A DNA stretch of 64,000 nt. Source: Eubacterium sp. GTDB taxonomy: Bacteria; Bacillota; Clostridia; Oscillospirales; Acutalibacteraceae. The stretch lies in contig JAFLRZ010000006.1 in NCBI GenBank assembly GCA_022511225.1, forward strand, positions 1 through 64,000, in the 5' to 3' direction. Shown in pieces: positions 35,318 to 44,165 of the stretch (its first letter is position 1; every line of letters begins with the position of its first letter). A model generated the notes under the pieces. That model was not told the DNA's origin and did no database searches. It worked only from the letters and a program-made list of their open reading frames with translations. A program made the position numbers and the translations under genes.

Positions 35318-36372
35318 TGAAAAAGCTTACTGTTAATGTTAATCCGAAGTATGATATACTTATTGAAAAAGGCTTGCTTTCTATGGCAGGTGAGCTTGTA
35401 AAAACTGTGCTCACAGGCAAAAAGCTTGCTCTTATCAGCGATACGAACGTGTATCCGCTCTATGGCGAAAGCGTCAAAGCTTCGCTCGAGGCTCAGGGAT
35501 ACGCAGTTTATGAGTACGTTTTCAGGGCAGGAGAGGTGTCAAAAAAGCCTCAGACCGTTCTTGATATGGTCGAATTTATGGCAGACAAGGGAATGACGCG
35601 CGGTGATGGAGTTGTCGCACTCGGTGGCGGAGTTTGCGGTGATATGGCAGGCTTTGCTGCGTCAATATTTCTGCGCGGTATAGATTTTGTGCAGATCCCA
35701 ACTACCTTGCTTTCGCAGGTTGACTCTTCAGTTGGGGGCAAGACAGGTGTTGATTTACCGCAAGGTAAAAATCTTTGCGGTGCATTCCATCAGCCAAGAC
35801 TTGTGATTATTGACCCGAATGTTCTTGATACGCTGACTGATCATTTCTTTGCAGACGGAATGGGTGAGGTTATAAAGTACGGATGTATCAAATCGTCGTC
35901 ACTCTTTGCAAGGCTTGAAAATGAAAATCCCAAAGATTTCATTGAGGATTTGATTTTTGAGTCGGTTGATACTAAGCGAATAGTTGTCGAAAATGATGAA
36001 AAGGAGCACGGCGAGAGAGCACTTCTGAACTTCGGTCATACGTGCGGACACGCTATTGAAAAGCTCTGGAATTTTGAGACTGTTTCTCACGGTGAGGCTG
36101 TCGGCATCGGTATGGTGATGATTGCAAAAGCAGGCGAGAATATTGGTATTACCGAGCAGGGGACGGCTGACAGAATTAAGACACTTCTTGAAAAATACTC
36201 GATGAAAACCGAGGACATACACCCTGTTGCCGAAATTATTTCTGCTATGAATGCAGACAAAAAGAGAACTGATAAAGGTATAAAATTTGCAATGATAAGC
36301 AAGATTGGCGAAAGCTTCATCAAAAGCGTACCTATGGAAGATATACCGAAAATGTTTGGAGAAATTGAATGA
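35317..36372 (+). CDS. aroB: 3-dehydroquinate synthase
   Basis: 351 residues, normal AroB length. NAD-binding GGGVCGDMAGFAAS and the substrate/zinc segments SSVGGKTGVDLPQGKN, DGMGEVIKYG and FGHTCGHAIE are all present. It turns DAHP into 3-dehydroquinate, the second step of the shikimate pathway. The end overlaps aroA by four bases, so translation is coupled. Confidence 0.97.
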   Translation: MKKLTVNVNPKYDILIEKGLLSMAGELVKTVLTGKKLALISDTNVYPLYGESVKASLEAQGYAVYEYVFRAGEVSKKPQTVLDMVEFMADKGMTRGDGVVALGGGVCGDMAGFAASIFLRGIDFVQIPTTLLSQVDSSVGGKTGVDLPQGKNLCGAFHQPRLVIIDPNVLDTLTDHFFADGMGEVIKYGCIKSSSLFARLENENPKDFIEDLIFESVDTKRIVVENDEKEHGERALLNFGHTCGHAIEKLWNFETVSHGEAVGIGMVMIAKAGENIGITEQGTADRIKTLLEKYSMKTEDIHPVAEIISAMNADKKRTDKGIKFAMISKIGESFIKSVPMEDIPKMFGEIE

Positions 36373-37571
36373 GTAATGTAGTTTTACACAGTGGAAGCCT
36401 TAAGGGCAGCGTTACTGCTCCCCCGTCAAAATCAGCGGCTCACAGGGCACTGATTTGCTCATATCTTGCAGGTGGCGGAACTGTAAAGCCTATTATTGAT
36501 TCTAACGATATGAAAGCAACAGTAGGTATTATTGAATCACTTAAAAACAACAGTGATATACTAAACTGTATTGAAAGCGGCTCGACAATGCGCTTTATGA
36601 TACCTGTTGCGGCAGCTTTCGGCAGAGATGTCACCTTTATCGGCGAGGGAAGCCTTACGGTAAGGACACTTGGCGAATATCTTGAGCTGTTACCTAAGCA
36701 TAATGTCAAGGTAGAGAGCAACGGATTTTTGCCTCTTAAAATCAGCGGTAAGCTTAGTAACGGACGCTTTGAGGTTGCAGGAGATGTCAGCAGTCAGTAC
36801 ATAACAGGACTTCTTCTTGCACTTGCTACGCTTGATGGCGACAGTGCAGTTGTGCTGACAACAAAGCTTCAGTCAAAGCCGTACGTTGATATGACTGTAA
36901 AGGTTATGTCTGATTACGGTGTTAAGGTTTTTGAAACTGATTTCGGCTACCTCGTTCACGGAGGACAGAGCTTTAACAAGATAGATTATACCGTTGAGGG
37001 TGACTGGTCGCAGGCTGCATTTTTCCTTGTTGCAGGTGCAATGAACGGCGGTGTCACCGTTAAGGGACTTGATATGAATACCACTCAGGGCGACAAGGCA
37101 ATACTTGACGTGCTGAAGAGCTTTGGTGCGCGATTTGAAATTAACGGCGACAGTGTTACAATGCTTGGCGGAAAGCTCAAGGGTGCAGACGTTGACGCAA
37201 CGGATATTCCCGATTTAGTGCCGATTATTGCAGTGCTTGCAGTTTTATCTGAGGGAAGGACTGTAATATCGGGTGCCGAGAGATTGAGATATAAGGAGTC
37301 CGACAGGATTCAAAGCGTTGTAACTAACCTCAAGACACTTGGTGCAGATATTGAGGAAACAAATGACGGTATGATTATCAACGGCGGCAAAAAGCTTAAC
37401 GGCGGTAGGCTTAAGGGCTATAATGATCACAGGATTGTTATGGCATTTTCGATTGCATCACTATTCATTGATGATGAAATTCAGATAGATGATGCCGAGA
37501 GTATAAATAAATCATATCCCTCATTTTTTGAGGATTATAATATGCTTGGAGGTAATGCAGATGTCCTCTAA
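36369..37571 (+). CDS. aroA: 3-phosphoshikimate 1-carboxyvinyltransferase (EPSP synthase)
   Basis: 400 residues, slightly shorter than the 425 or so of enteric enzymes but complete. It shows PPSKSAAHRAL near the start, SGSTMRFMIPV, the C-domain loop RYKESDRI and the final DHRIVMAFSIA. It joins shikimate 3-phosphate and phosphoenolpyruvate. Its ends overlap aroB and aroC. Confidence 0.97.
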   Translation: MSNVVLHSGSLKGSVTAPPSKSAAHRALICSYLAGGGTVKPIIDSNDMKATVGIIESLKNNSDILNCIESGSTMRFMIPVAAAFGRDVTFIGEGSLTVRTLGEYLELLPKHNVKVESNGFLPLKISGKLSNGRFEVAGDVSSQYITGLLLALATLDGDSAVVLTTKLQSKPYVDMTVKVMSDYGVKVFETDFGYLVHGGQSFNKIDYTVEGDWSQAAFFLVAGAMNGGVTVKGLDMNTTQGDKAILDVLKSFGARFEINGDSVTMLGGKLKGADVDATDIPDLVPIIAVLAVLSEGRTVISGAERLRYKESDRIQSVVTNLKTLGADIEETNDGMIINGGKKLNGGRLKGYNDHRIVMAFSIASLFIDDEIQIDDAESINKSYPSFFEDYNMLGGNADVL

Positions 37572-38634
37572 TTTCGGACAAAATATTAAGCTTTCTGTTT
37601 TCGGCGAGAGCCACGGCAGTGCAATAGGCTGTATTATAGACGGACTTCCTGCCGGCTTTGAGCTTGATATGGAGAAGATATATTTTGAAATGGCAAGACG
37701 TGCTCCCGGCAAGGATAAAACGGCTACTCCAAGGCTTGAAAAGGATATTCCGATTATCCTTTCAGGTGTGATTGACAATATCACAACCGGAGCCCCGCTT
37801 GCTATGGAGATTGAAAATAGTAATACTAAAAGCGGTGACTACAGTAATCTGATGTCTGTACCGAGACCTTCTCACAGTGATTATCCTGCTTACGTTAAGT
37901 ATAACGGCAATAACGATATTCGAGGAGGCGGTCATTTCAGTGGCAGACTCACTGCGCCGATTGTTTTTGCAGGTGCTGTTGCAAAGCAGATTCTTGAGCA
38001 AAAGGGAATAACCGTAGGCGCGCATATTAAGAGTATTTCCGACGTGAGCGACAAAGGCTTTGATATGGCAGAGGTGACTGCAAAGCAGCTTAAAGACGTA
38101 TCCTCAAAGGCTTTTGCAGTCATTGATAATGACGTAGAGGATAAGATGCGTCAGGCTGTAGAGGAGGCAAGGCTTTCGCTTGACAGTGTCGGCGGTGTTA
38201 TTGAGTGTGCCGCAGTAGGACTTCCTGTCGGAATCGGCTCAAATATTTTTTCAACTGTAGAAAGTAAGCTTGCTTCAATACTTTTTGCTATTCCTGCCGT
38301 TAAGGGGGTTGAGTTTGGTGCCGGCTTTGATATTGCAGCTATGCACGGCTCACAGGCTAATGATCCGTACTCCGTTAAAGACGGCAGAGTATTTATAGAA
38401 AAAAACAATAACGGCGGTGTTCTCGGCGGTATGACAAGCGGTGCACCGATTATAGTAAGGGCAGCAATTAAGCCGACTCCGTCAATTTCACAGGAGCAAA
38501 AAAGTGTAAATCTTCAGACAATGGAGGAGGAAACACTTGTAATTAAGGGCAGGCATGATCCTTGTATCGTACCGAGGGCAGTACCTGTTATCGAGGCTGC
38601 AGTTGCCTTTGGTCTGCTTGACTTAATGATGTAA
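37561..38634 (+). CDS. aroC: Chorismate synthase
   Basis: About 357 residues. FGESHGSAIG (about 13-22) and RGGGHFSGRLTAP (about 122-134) are family signatures that bind FMN and EPSP. The C-terminal GRHDPCIVPRAVPV is also present. It makes chorismate with reduced FMN. The chosen ATG (MSSNFGQ) lies 11 bases inside the end of aroA with GGAGG just upstream; the ATG at 37528 lies deeper in aroA and has no such site. Confidence 0.97.
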   Translation: MSSNFGQNIKLSVFGESHGSAIGCIIDGLPAGFELDMEKIYFEMARRAPGKDKTATPRLEKDIPIILSGVIDNITTGAPLAMEIENSNTKSGDYSNLMSVPRPSHSDYPAYVKYNGNNDIRGGGHFSGRLTAPIVFAGAVAKQILEQKGITVGAHIKSISDVSDKGFDMAEVTAKQLKDVSSKAFAVIDNDVEDKMRQAVEEARLSLDSVGGVIECAAVGLPVGIGSNIFSTVESKLASILFAIPAVKGVEFGAGFDIAAMHGSQANDPYSVKDGRVFIEKNNNGGVLGGMTSGAPIIVRAAIKPTPSISQEQKSVNLQTMEEETLVIKGRHDPCIVPRAVPVIEAAVAFGLLDLMM

Positions 38635-38652
38635 AAAGGAAATATAATTAGA

Positions 38653-39792
38653 ATGGATTTACTGGATCTTAGAAAAGAGATAGATAGAATTGACGAGCAG
38701 CTTATTCCTCTTCTTATAGAAAGAATGGGGATTTCCGAAAAGGTTGCTCAGTATAAGTTTGATAGGGGACTTCCTGTTCTTAATCCTCAGCGTGAGCAGG
38801 AAATTCTTGATAACGTTGGAGAAAAGTGCGGTGAGCACGGTGAGGCTATCAAGACTGTATTTGCCGCTACTATGGATGCCTCAAGAGCTCTTCAGCACAA
38901 AATCATCGGCGGCGGCAAGAAGCTTCGTGACGAAATAACCGAATCCCTCGGCGACGGAAAAATCACTGCTGACGGAGAATGTGTTGCCTGTCAGGGAGTA
39001 GAAGGTGCATACAGCGGTCTTACGGCTTCAAAGCTGTTTCCCGGCTCTCCTGTAAGGTTTTACAGGCAGTTTGAGGACGTTTTTGAAGCAGTATACAAGG
39101 GGCAGGCAAAGTTCGGCATAATTCCTGTAGAAAACTCTACAGCAGGCTCAGTTCACGAATCGTACGATTTGATTATGAAGTACAGATTTTATGTTGTCGG
39201 TGCTTATGACCTTAAGATTGAGCACTGCCTTTGCACAAAGGCTGATACAAAATATGAAAATATAAAAGAAATATATTCTCACCCTCAGGGACTCGCACAG
39301 TGTAATAATTTTATAAAAAACTTTGATTTTACAGGTGTAAACTATACTAACACTGCGGCTGCTGCAAAATACGTTTCCGAGTGTGCAAGAGATGACGTTG
39401 CTGCAATTTGCTCTGAGTCAGCAGCAAAAAAATACGGTCTTAAGATTTTAAGACGAAACGTGCAGAATAATAATAGTAACAGAACGAGATTTATAGTTAT
39501 TTCTAAAAAGCTTATTATCAGCGATGACGCAGATAAGATTTCGCTCATATTTACCTGCGCTCACAAAACAGGTTCACTTTACAGAGTGCTCGGCAGATTT
39601 TCTATGGCAGGGCTCAGCCTTACGAAGCTTGAATCCCGTCCGATTGAAAATGACGAGGAATTTAACTATTACTTTTATGTGGATGTGCTCGGCAATGTCA
39701 GGGAGGAATCAACGATTGATTTAATCTGTGCATTGTCTGACGAACTGCCGGAATTTGAATTTTTAGGCAATTTTAAAGAGATTAACAGTTAA
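38653..39792 (+). CDS. pheA: Bifunctional chorismate mutase / prephenate dehydratase
   Basis: 379 residues in three parts. Residues 1-88 are an AroQ chorismate mutase (LRKEIDRIDEQLIPLLIERM). Residues 110-285 are the dehydratase (GVEGAYSGLTA, then VENSTAGSV and TRFIVIS). Residues 295-375 are an ACT domain with LESRP, the phenylalanine-binding motif, so feedback inhibition by phenylalanine is expected. It ends the run tyrA-aroB-aroA-aroC-pheA, which covers chorismate formation and both branches to Tyr and Phe except for steps coded elsewhere. Confidence 0.96.
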   Translation: MDLLDLRKEIDRIDEQLIPLLIERMGISEKVAQYKFDRGLPVLNPQREQEILDNVGEKCGEHGEAIKTVFAATMDASRALQHKIIGGGKKLRDEITESLGDGKITADGECVACQGVEGAYSGLTASKLFPGSPVRFYRQFEDVFEAVYKGQAKFGIIPVENSTAGSVHESYDLIMKYRFYVVGAYDLKIEHCLCTKADTKYENIKEIYSHPQGLAQCNNFIKNFDFTGVNYTNTAAAAKYVSECARDDVAAICSESAAKKYGLKILRRNVQNNNSNRTRFIVISKKLIISDDADKISLIFTCAHKTGSLYRVLGRFSMAGLSLTKLESRPIENDEEFNYYFYVDVLGNVREESTIDLICALSDELPEFEFLGNFKEINS

Positions 39793-39810
39793 TTTTCGGG
39801 AGATGACCTT

Positions 39811-40581
39811 GTGAAACAGCAAAAACGCCATCAAACAAGATTTATAACTACTATTCTGCTGCTTGTTATGACAGGTGCGCTGGTGTTCTTAAGTATTGTT
39901 TTATATAATCACGAAAAGCTTGAGATACGCTTTGACACACTCATTAACTGGCTTCAGAAAATTGATGATGCTATCGTTGCGCTTGACAGTGATACTGAGA
40001 TAATTTTGTGCATATTTGCTCTTTATATAGCAAAGTGCCAGCTTCCGATACCTATGGGATTTTTGTGCGTTATTTCAGGTATCGTATTTCCGTTATGGCA
40101 GGCTGTCGTAATAAATATAATTTTTAGTTTTTTCTTTTTTATCGTTAAGTACGTTGAGGGCGGATTTATAGGCGGTGGCTGGACAGGAATGATTTTAGGC
40201 ATCAAACAGCTTCGCTTTCTCAGGGACTGGATACAGTTTAAGGGAACGGGTAATCCGTACGTGCTTTTCGTATCAAGACTTCTGCCGTCAATTCCACTTG
40301 GAATGGTGTCAAAGTATTACGGCTCTATGAAATATGATTTGGTTTATTACAGTTGTTTAAGTCTGCTTGGATTTATGCCGAGGTTGTTTATATATACAAA
40401 AATCGGCGGTGCAATATTCAATCCGTTTTCAGTTCAGTTTATAGTACTGCTGATAATTGTCGTTGCTTTTACAGGCATTTCGGCATTTGTGTTTAACGTG
40501 TTTTACGGTATAAAGTCAAAGCAAATGAATCAGACGCTTTTGATTTACTCAGAAAAGGAAAAATATAAAATAGTGCTTTAG
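39811..40581 (+). CDS. VTT-domain (TVP38/DedA-like) membrane protein
   Basis: 256 residues with a GTG start preceded by GGGAG. About six membrane helices; residues 85-210 are the VTT region with GGGWTG, then SRLLPSIPLGMVSKYYGSM and FMPRLFIY, the conserved Arg/Pro/Gly pattern of the family. VTT/DedA proteins are linked to lipid flipping or transport across the membrane. It follows pheA by 18 bases and may be co-transcribed, with no evident tie to aromatic synthesis. Confidence 0.88.
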   Translation: MKQQKRHQTRFITTILLLVMTGALVFLSIVLYNHEKLEIRFDTLINWLQKIDDAIVALDSDTEIILCIFALYIAKCQLPIPMGFLCVISGIVFPLWQAVVINIIFSFFFFIVKYVEGGFIGGGWTGMILGIKQLRFLRDWIQFKGTGNPYVLFVSRLLPSIPLGMVSKYYGSMKYDLVYYSCLSLLGFMPRLFIYTKIGGAIFNPFSVQFIVLLIIVVAFTGISAFVFNVFYGIKSKQMNQTLLIYSEKEKYKIVL

Positions 40582-40726
40582 TTGGCGGTAGCCGAATAAT
40601 ATGCCTAAAATGCATAATTATTCTTGCATACTGCTGTGTTCAAAAATAATTTAACGAAGTATTGGCGGAAAAGATTGAGCCAAAACCATATCCTTTCGAC
40701 TTCCGCCAACTTAAAGGAGAAAAGTT
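40581..40726 (+). promoter_or_regulatory. galK leader with competing hairpins
   Basis: GTTGGCGG (40581-40588) and TTGGCGGAA (40662-40670) can both pair with the single TTCCGCCAAC block at 40701-40710, which lies three bases before the AAAGGAG ribosome site. A separate strong hairpin, GAATAATATGC (40594-40604) with GCAT-A-ATTATTC (40612-40623), lies between the two left arms. The far and near pairings exclude each other. This is the layout of a switchable leader, though termination of the upstream operon by the middle hairpin is also possible. Confidence 0.5.
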
Positions 40727-42001
40727 ATGAAACCAAGTGAGCTTATCAGTAAAATCGAGACAGGAGAAATGGATGTTGCCCTCAGGTCCGTGTACGTCAC
40801 AGACGAGGCTGTGAATTCTCAAAAGCCGCGATACATAAGAATTATTAAAAAGTTTGCTGAGATGTTTGGCGACAGCAGAGATGTAATGGTACTCAGTGCG
40901 CCGGGCAGAACCGAAATCTGCGGAAATCATACCGACCATAATAACGGCAAGGTGCTTGCGGCGTCTATTAATCTTGATGCTATTGCAGTTGCGGCAAAAA
41001 GCGACAGCGCAGTTATCAACGAGAAGTCAGAGGGTCACGCTATGAATACTGTTGACATATCTGATTTATCTCCCTCTAAAAGCGGCTACGGAAAATCATC
41101 GGCTATGATAAAAGGTGTCATTGCAAGACTTAACGAGCTCGGTTATTCTACAGGTGGATTTGATGCCTGTACAACGAATGACGTTATGGGCGGTTCAGGC
41201 TTGTCCTCTTCTGCTGCGTTTGAAGTGCTTATAGGAAATATTATTTCTTATCTCTACAACGACGGAAAGATTGATGCCGTTGAGATTGCCAAGGCTTCTC
41301 AGTACAGCGAAAATGTATTCTTCGGCAAGCCGTCAGGACTTCTTGATCAGATGGCTTCATCTGTAGGAAGCTTTGTTACTATCGATTTTGAAAATACTGA
41401 TACTCCTATTATCAAAAAGATTGATTATGATTTTGCACAAAGCGGTTACAACCTTTGTATTGTCGATACTCACGGCAGTCACAGTGATTTGACAGACGAT
41501 TATGCGGCAGTAAGGGGAGAGATGGAGTCAGTTGCAAATGCAATGGGACAAAAGGTGCTTCGTGAAATCAAATTTAACGATTTTCTTTCTGAAATTCCCA
41601 ACCTTACAGGCAAGGTGAATGACAGAGCAATCATTCGTGCAATGCACTTCTTCAAGGAAAATGAAAGAGTAGACTCTGCAGTTAAGGCGCTCGAAGAAAA
41701 TGATTTTGACAGCTTTATAAGCACAATTGAGGAGTCCGGAAATTCATCCTTTATGTATAATCAAAACGTTTATTCACCGAACAAGCCTTTGGAGCAGAAG
41801 CTTTCGCTTGCACTCTGCGTTGCAGATAATCTTATCAAAACAGGCTACAGAGTTCACGGCGGCGGCTTTGCGGGAACTATTCAGGCATTTGTAAAAAATG
41901 AAAAGCTTGACGAGTTCAAGGCGGTTATGGACGGCATATTCGGCAAGGGTTCGTGCCACGTGCTGATTATAAGACCTGTCGGCGGAACGAGAGTTATGTA
42001 A
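40727..42001 (+). CDS. galK: Galactokinase
   Basis: 424 residues, a long galactokinase. The family signature is APGRTEICGNHTDHNNG (about residues 62-78), the GHMP ATP loop is GGSGLSSSAAFE (about 154-165), and a GGGFAGTIQAFV segment lies near the C terminus. About 30 extra residues stand before the signature compared with enteric GalK. It makes galactose 1-phosphate. No galT or galE is adjacent. A switch-like leader precedes the gene. Confidence 0.93.
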   Translation: MKPSELISKIETGEMDVALRSVYVTDEAVNSQKPRYIRIIKKFAEMFGDSRDVMVLSAPGRTEICGNHTDHNNGKVLAASINLDAIAVAAKSDSAVINEKSEGHAMNTVDISDLSPSKSGYGKSSAMIKGVIARLNELGYSTGGFDACTTNDVMGGSGLSSSAAFEVLIGNIISYLYNDGKIDAVEIAKASQYSENVFFGKPSGLLDQMASSVGSFVTIDFENTDTPIIKKIDYDFAQSGYNLCIVDTHGSHSDLTDDYAAVRGEMESVANAMGQKVLREIKFNDFLSEIPNLTGKVNDRAIIRAMHFFKENERVDSAVKALEENDFDSFISTIEESGNSSFMYNQNVYSPNKPLEQKLSLALCVADNLIKTGYRVHGGGFAGTIQAFVKNEKLDEFKAVMDGIFGKGSCHVLIIRPVGGTRVM

Positions 42002-42024
42002 AGTGAGAAGAGTTTAATATTATA

Positions 42025-43002
42025 ATGAAAAGAGGGAGTAGTTTGAAGTACGTATTTATAGTCAATCCGATAGCAGGAAATGATGATAAAAGCAAAATTT
42101 TTTCAAGGATAAAGTCAACATTTCGTCAGCTTGATGATGAAATGATTATAGAGGAAACACACCAACACGGTGAAGCCAAGGATATTGCAAAAAGATATGC
42201 CGATAAGTTCGGCAGTGACTGCGTAATCGTTTCCTGCGGCGGCGACGGCACCGTTCACGAAATTGCAAACGGCATTGCGGGAACTGATGCACCGTTAATG
42301 GTTTTACCTCTTGGCACGGGCAATGACTTTGCAAAAAAGGTTTACGGCACGAAGAAAATTAACGTAGAAAACGTCATCAAAGCCTTCGGATTTTATAATG
42401 GCAGGATTAAGTACGATATTAAGCCGATTGACCTTATTGATTATAATGGCGAAAAGTGTATTAACGTAATGAGCTTCGGTGTTGATACTCTTGTTGAAAT
42501 TATGGGCAAAAAGATTGCAAATAAGTTCCCGTTTATAGGTCATCAGGCTTATAATATCGGAATTATACCTGTTTTGATGAAGCCTCTTCACTATAAATTA
42601 AGCTACGATATAACCTGCTTTGACAAGGAAACAAATGAAGAATATCAGATGAAGTGTGATGACAAGGACTACGCTCTTCTTGCAATCTGTAACGCAAGCT
42701 ATTACGGTGGCGGCTTCTGCCCTGCACCAAATTCGATTCTTGACGACGGACTGCTTGATTTCACTATGATTGACGGCTTGTCGCTTGCTGAAGCAGTACC
42801 GCTTATTCTTAAATATTCCGAGGGCACGTTGACAGAGGAAACGAGCAAGCGCGTTCATCAGGGCTATATCAAGTCGGGAAGAATATGGATGTCAGACGGA
42901 AGCAACCTTCTCGGTAATTGCGACGGCGAGGACTTTTATTATAACGAAGTTAATTTCAAGGTCGAGCAAAAGGCACTAAAAATTTGTATGATTAAGGATT
43001 AA
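42025..43002 (+). CDS. Diacylglycerol kinase-family lipid kinase
   Basis: 325 residues. IVNPIAGN (about residues 12-19), CGGDGTVHEIANG (about 73-85) and PLGTGNDFAKK (about 95-105) are the nucleotide-binding motifs of the DgkB/YegS fold; the C-terminal half is the beta-sandwich domain with LLGNCDGEDF. It phosphorylates diacylglycerol or a related lipid on the inner membrane face. The start is uncertain: an in-frame TTG at 42043 directly follows GAGGGAG and may be the true one, shortening the protein by six residues. Confidence 0.9.
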   Translation: MKRGSSLKYVFIVNPIAGNDDKSKIFSRIKSTFRQLDDEMIIEETHQHGEAKDIAKRYADKFGSDCVIVSCGGDGTVHEIANGIAGTDAPLMVLPLGTGNDFAKKVYGTKKINVENVIKAFGFYNGRIKYDIKPIDLIDYNGEKCINVMSFGVDTLVEIMGKKIANKFPFIGHQAYNIGIIPVLMKPLHYKLSYDITCFDKETNEEYQMKCDDKDYALLAICNASYYGGGFCPAPNSILDDGLLDFTMIDGLSLAEAVPLILKYSEGTLTEETSKRVHQGYIKSGRIWMSDGSNLLGNCDGEDFYYNEVNFKVEQKALKICMIKD

Positions 43003-43138
43003 TACATATACTATAAGTATATATCAGGCAATTTCATAACAAGAAAAAGTAGACAAGTCTTTATAAAAGTATACCTATTGTAAAACAGAAAATCGTCAGT
43101 TTTTTCAGTATATTTGATATTTAATTAACATTTCAATT

Positions 43139-43188
43139 ACTCCTTCATAGAATGTAGTGAAGTTTACTTCAATACTTGATGAAGGAGT
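43139..43188 (+). promoter_or_regulatory. Hairpin that masks a ribosome binding site
   Basis: ACTCCTTCAT (43139-43148) pairs perfectly with ATGAAGGAGT (43179-43188), and the right arm contains the AAGGAG ribosome site seven bases before the ATG at 43195. A second hairpin inside, TGAAGT-TT-ACTTCA (43158-43171), would stack within. If formed in the mRNA, it blocks initiation of the cysteine-rich protein gene until opened. Confidence 0.6.
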
Positions 43189-43194
43189 TTTGTT

Positions 43195-44013
43195 ATGCCT
43201 GAAAATTCAATTTTAGAAACAGGTGAGAGACGAGTAAATGAAGCTGTCTGCATAGATACAAAACGTATTCTTGACAGCTGTGTAAGTAAGGATTGTTTAG
43301 AGGATTTAAGAGTTACATTTTTTTCTCGCAGCCAGCGTCTTATTGATGAGGCAGTAACGATTAAGACGAGAGACTGCACAATTGAAGAGGTAAGCATTGA
43401 TGTTGAGGAAGTGCCGTTTAACAGGGGCTTTTACAGTATTGACATAACCTTCTATTTCAAGCTGAGATTTGACACCTATGCAGCACCTTGCACTACTCCG
43501 CAGGTAGCAATCGGATATGCACAGTTTAACAAAAAGTGCATTCTTTACGGCGGAGACGGCGACGTAAAGGTGTTCGTATCAAATCAGAACAGCGAGGCAC
43601 TTGATTGCCCTGTATCACCTCAGTATACAAATCCTGTGGCAAAGGTTCAGGCTGTTGATCCGGTTATTCTTTCAACAGATATAATTGATGCTTGCAAGTG
43701 TAACGTTAATTGCTGTATGTCTTTCCCTCAGTCAATTCTTACTGCTGCTGAGGATACAATATCGGCTAATACATCAAACACAGCAGTGCTTGTTACCCTT
43801 GGTTTGTTCTCAATCGTTCAGCTTGAGAGGGATTCACAGCTTCTTATCCCTGCATACGATTATTGCATACCTGAAAGAGAATGCAACTGCAACACAACAA
43901 GTCCTTGCGAAACCTTCCAGTCAATTGAATTCCCGATTGATGAATTTTTCCCGATTGACAGGGAGGGGGGCTCTACCTGCCCGAACTGCTGCTCAAACAA
44001 TAACGAAAGCTGA
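43195..44013 (+). CDS. Cysteine-rich conserved hypothetical protein
   Basis: 272 residues, no signal peptide or membrane helix. About 20 cysteines occur in clusters: CKCNVNCC near residue 165-172, CNCN near 237, and CPNCC near the C terminus. The middle (about 70-110) is beta-rich (FYSIDITFYFKLRFDTY). The protein resembles Clostridia hypothetical proteins I would loosely group with spore coat or envelope proteins, but I recognise no named domain. The masked ribosome site upstream suggests it is made only under certain conditions. Monocistronic. Confidence 0.8.
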   Translation: MPENSILETGERRVNEAVCIDTKRILDSCVSKDCLEDLRVTFFSRSQRLIDEAVTIKTRDCTIEEVSIDVEEVPFNRGFYSIDITFYFKLRFDTYAAPCTTPQVAIGYAQFNKKCILYGGDGDVKVFVSNQNSEALDCPVSPQYTNPVAKVQAVDPVILSTDIIDACKCNVNCCMSFPQSILTAAEDTISANTSNTAVLVTLGLFSIVQLERDSQLLIPAYDYCIPERECNCNTTSPCETFQSIEFPIDEFFPIDREGGSTCPNCCSNNNES

Positions 44014-44066
44014 TTTAATATTTTACGGGTCTCTTCTACAAGCAAACCGTAACGTCCTTGTTTCGA

Positions 44067-44090
44067 TGTAGGGGAGGCAATCTGCCTACC
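44067..44090. repeat. TGTAGGGG hairpin repeat, copy 2
   Basis: Matches 34334-34357 at 21 of 24 positions; GGCA pairs with TGCC around a 3-base loop. Lies in the gap between the cysteine-rich gene and malQ. Confidence 0.5.
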
Positions 44091-44124
44091 GTTTTTTATC
44101 CAATGAGCAATGCTTTCTAAAGAA

Positions 44125-44159
44125 AAAGCACTATCTCAGTCAAGCTGAAATAGTGCTTT
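44125..44159. terminator. Bidirectional terminator between cysteine-rich gene and malQ
   Basis: AAAGCACTAT (44125-44134) pairs with ATAGTGCTTT (44150-44159). The flanks are A-rich on the left and T-rich on the right. It lies six bases past the malQ stop on the minus strand. Confidence 0.8.
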
Positions 44160-44165
44160 ACTTTT

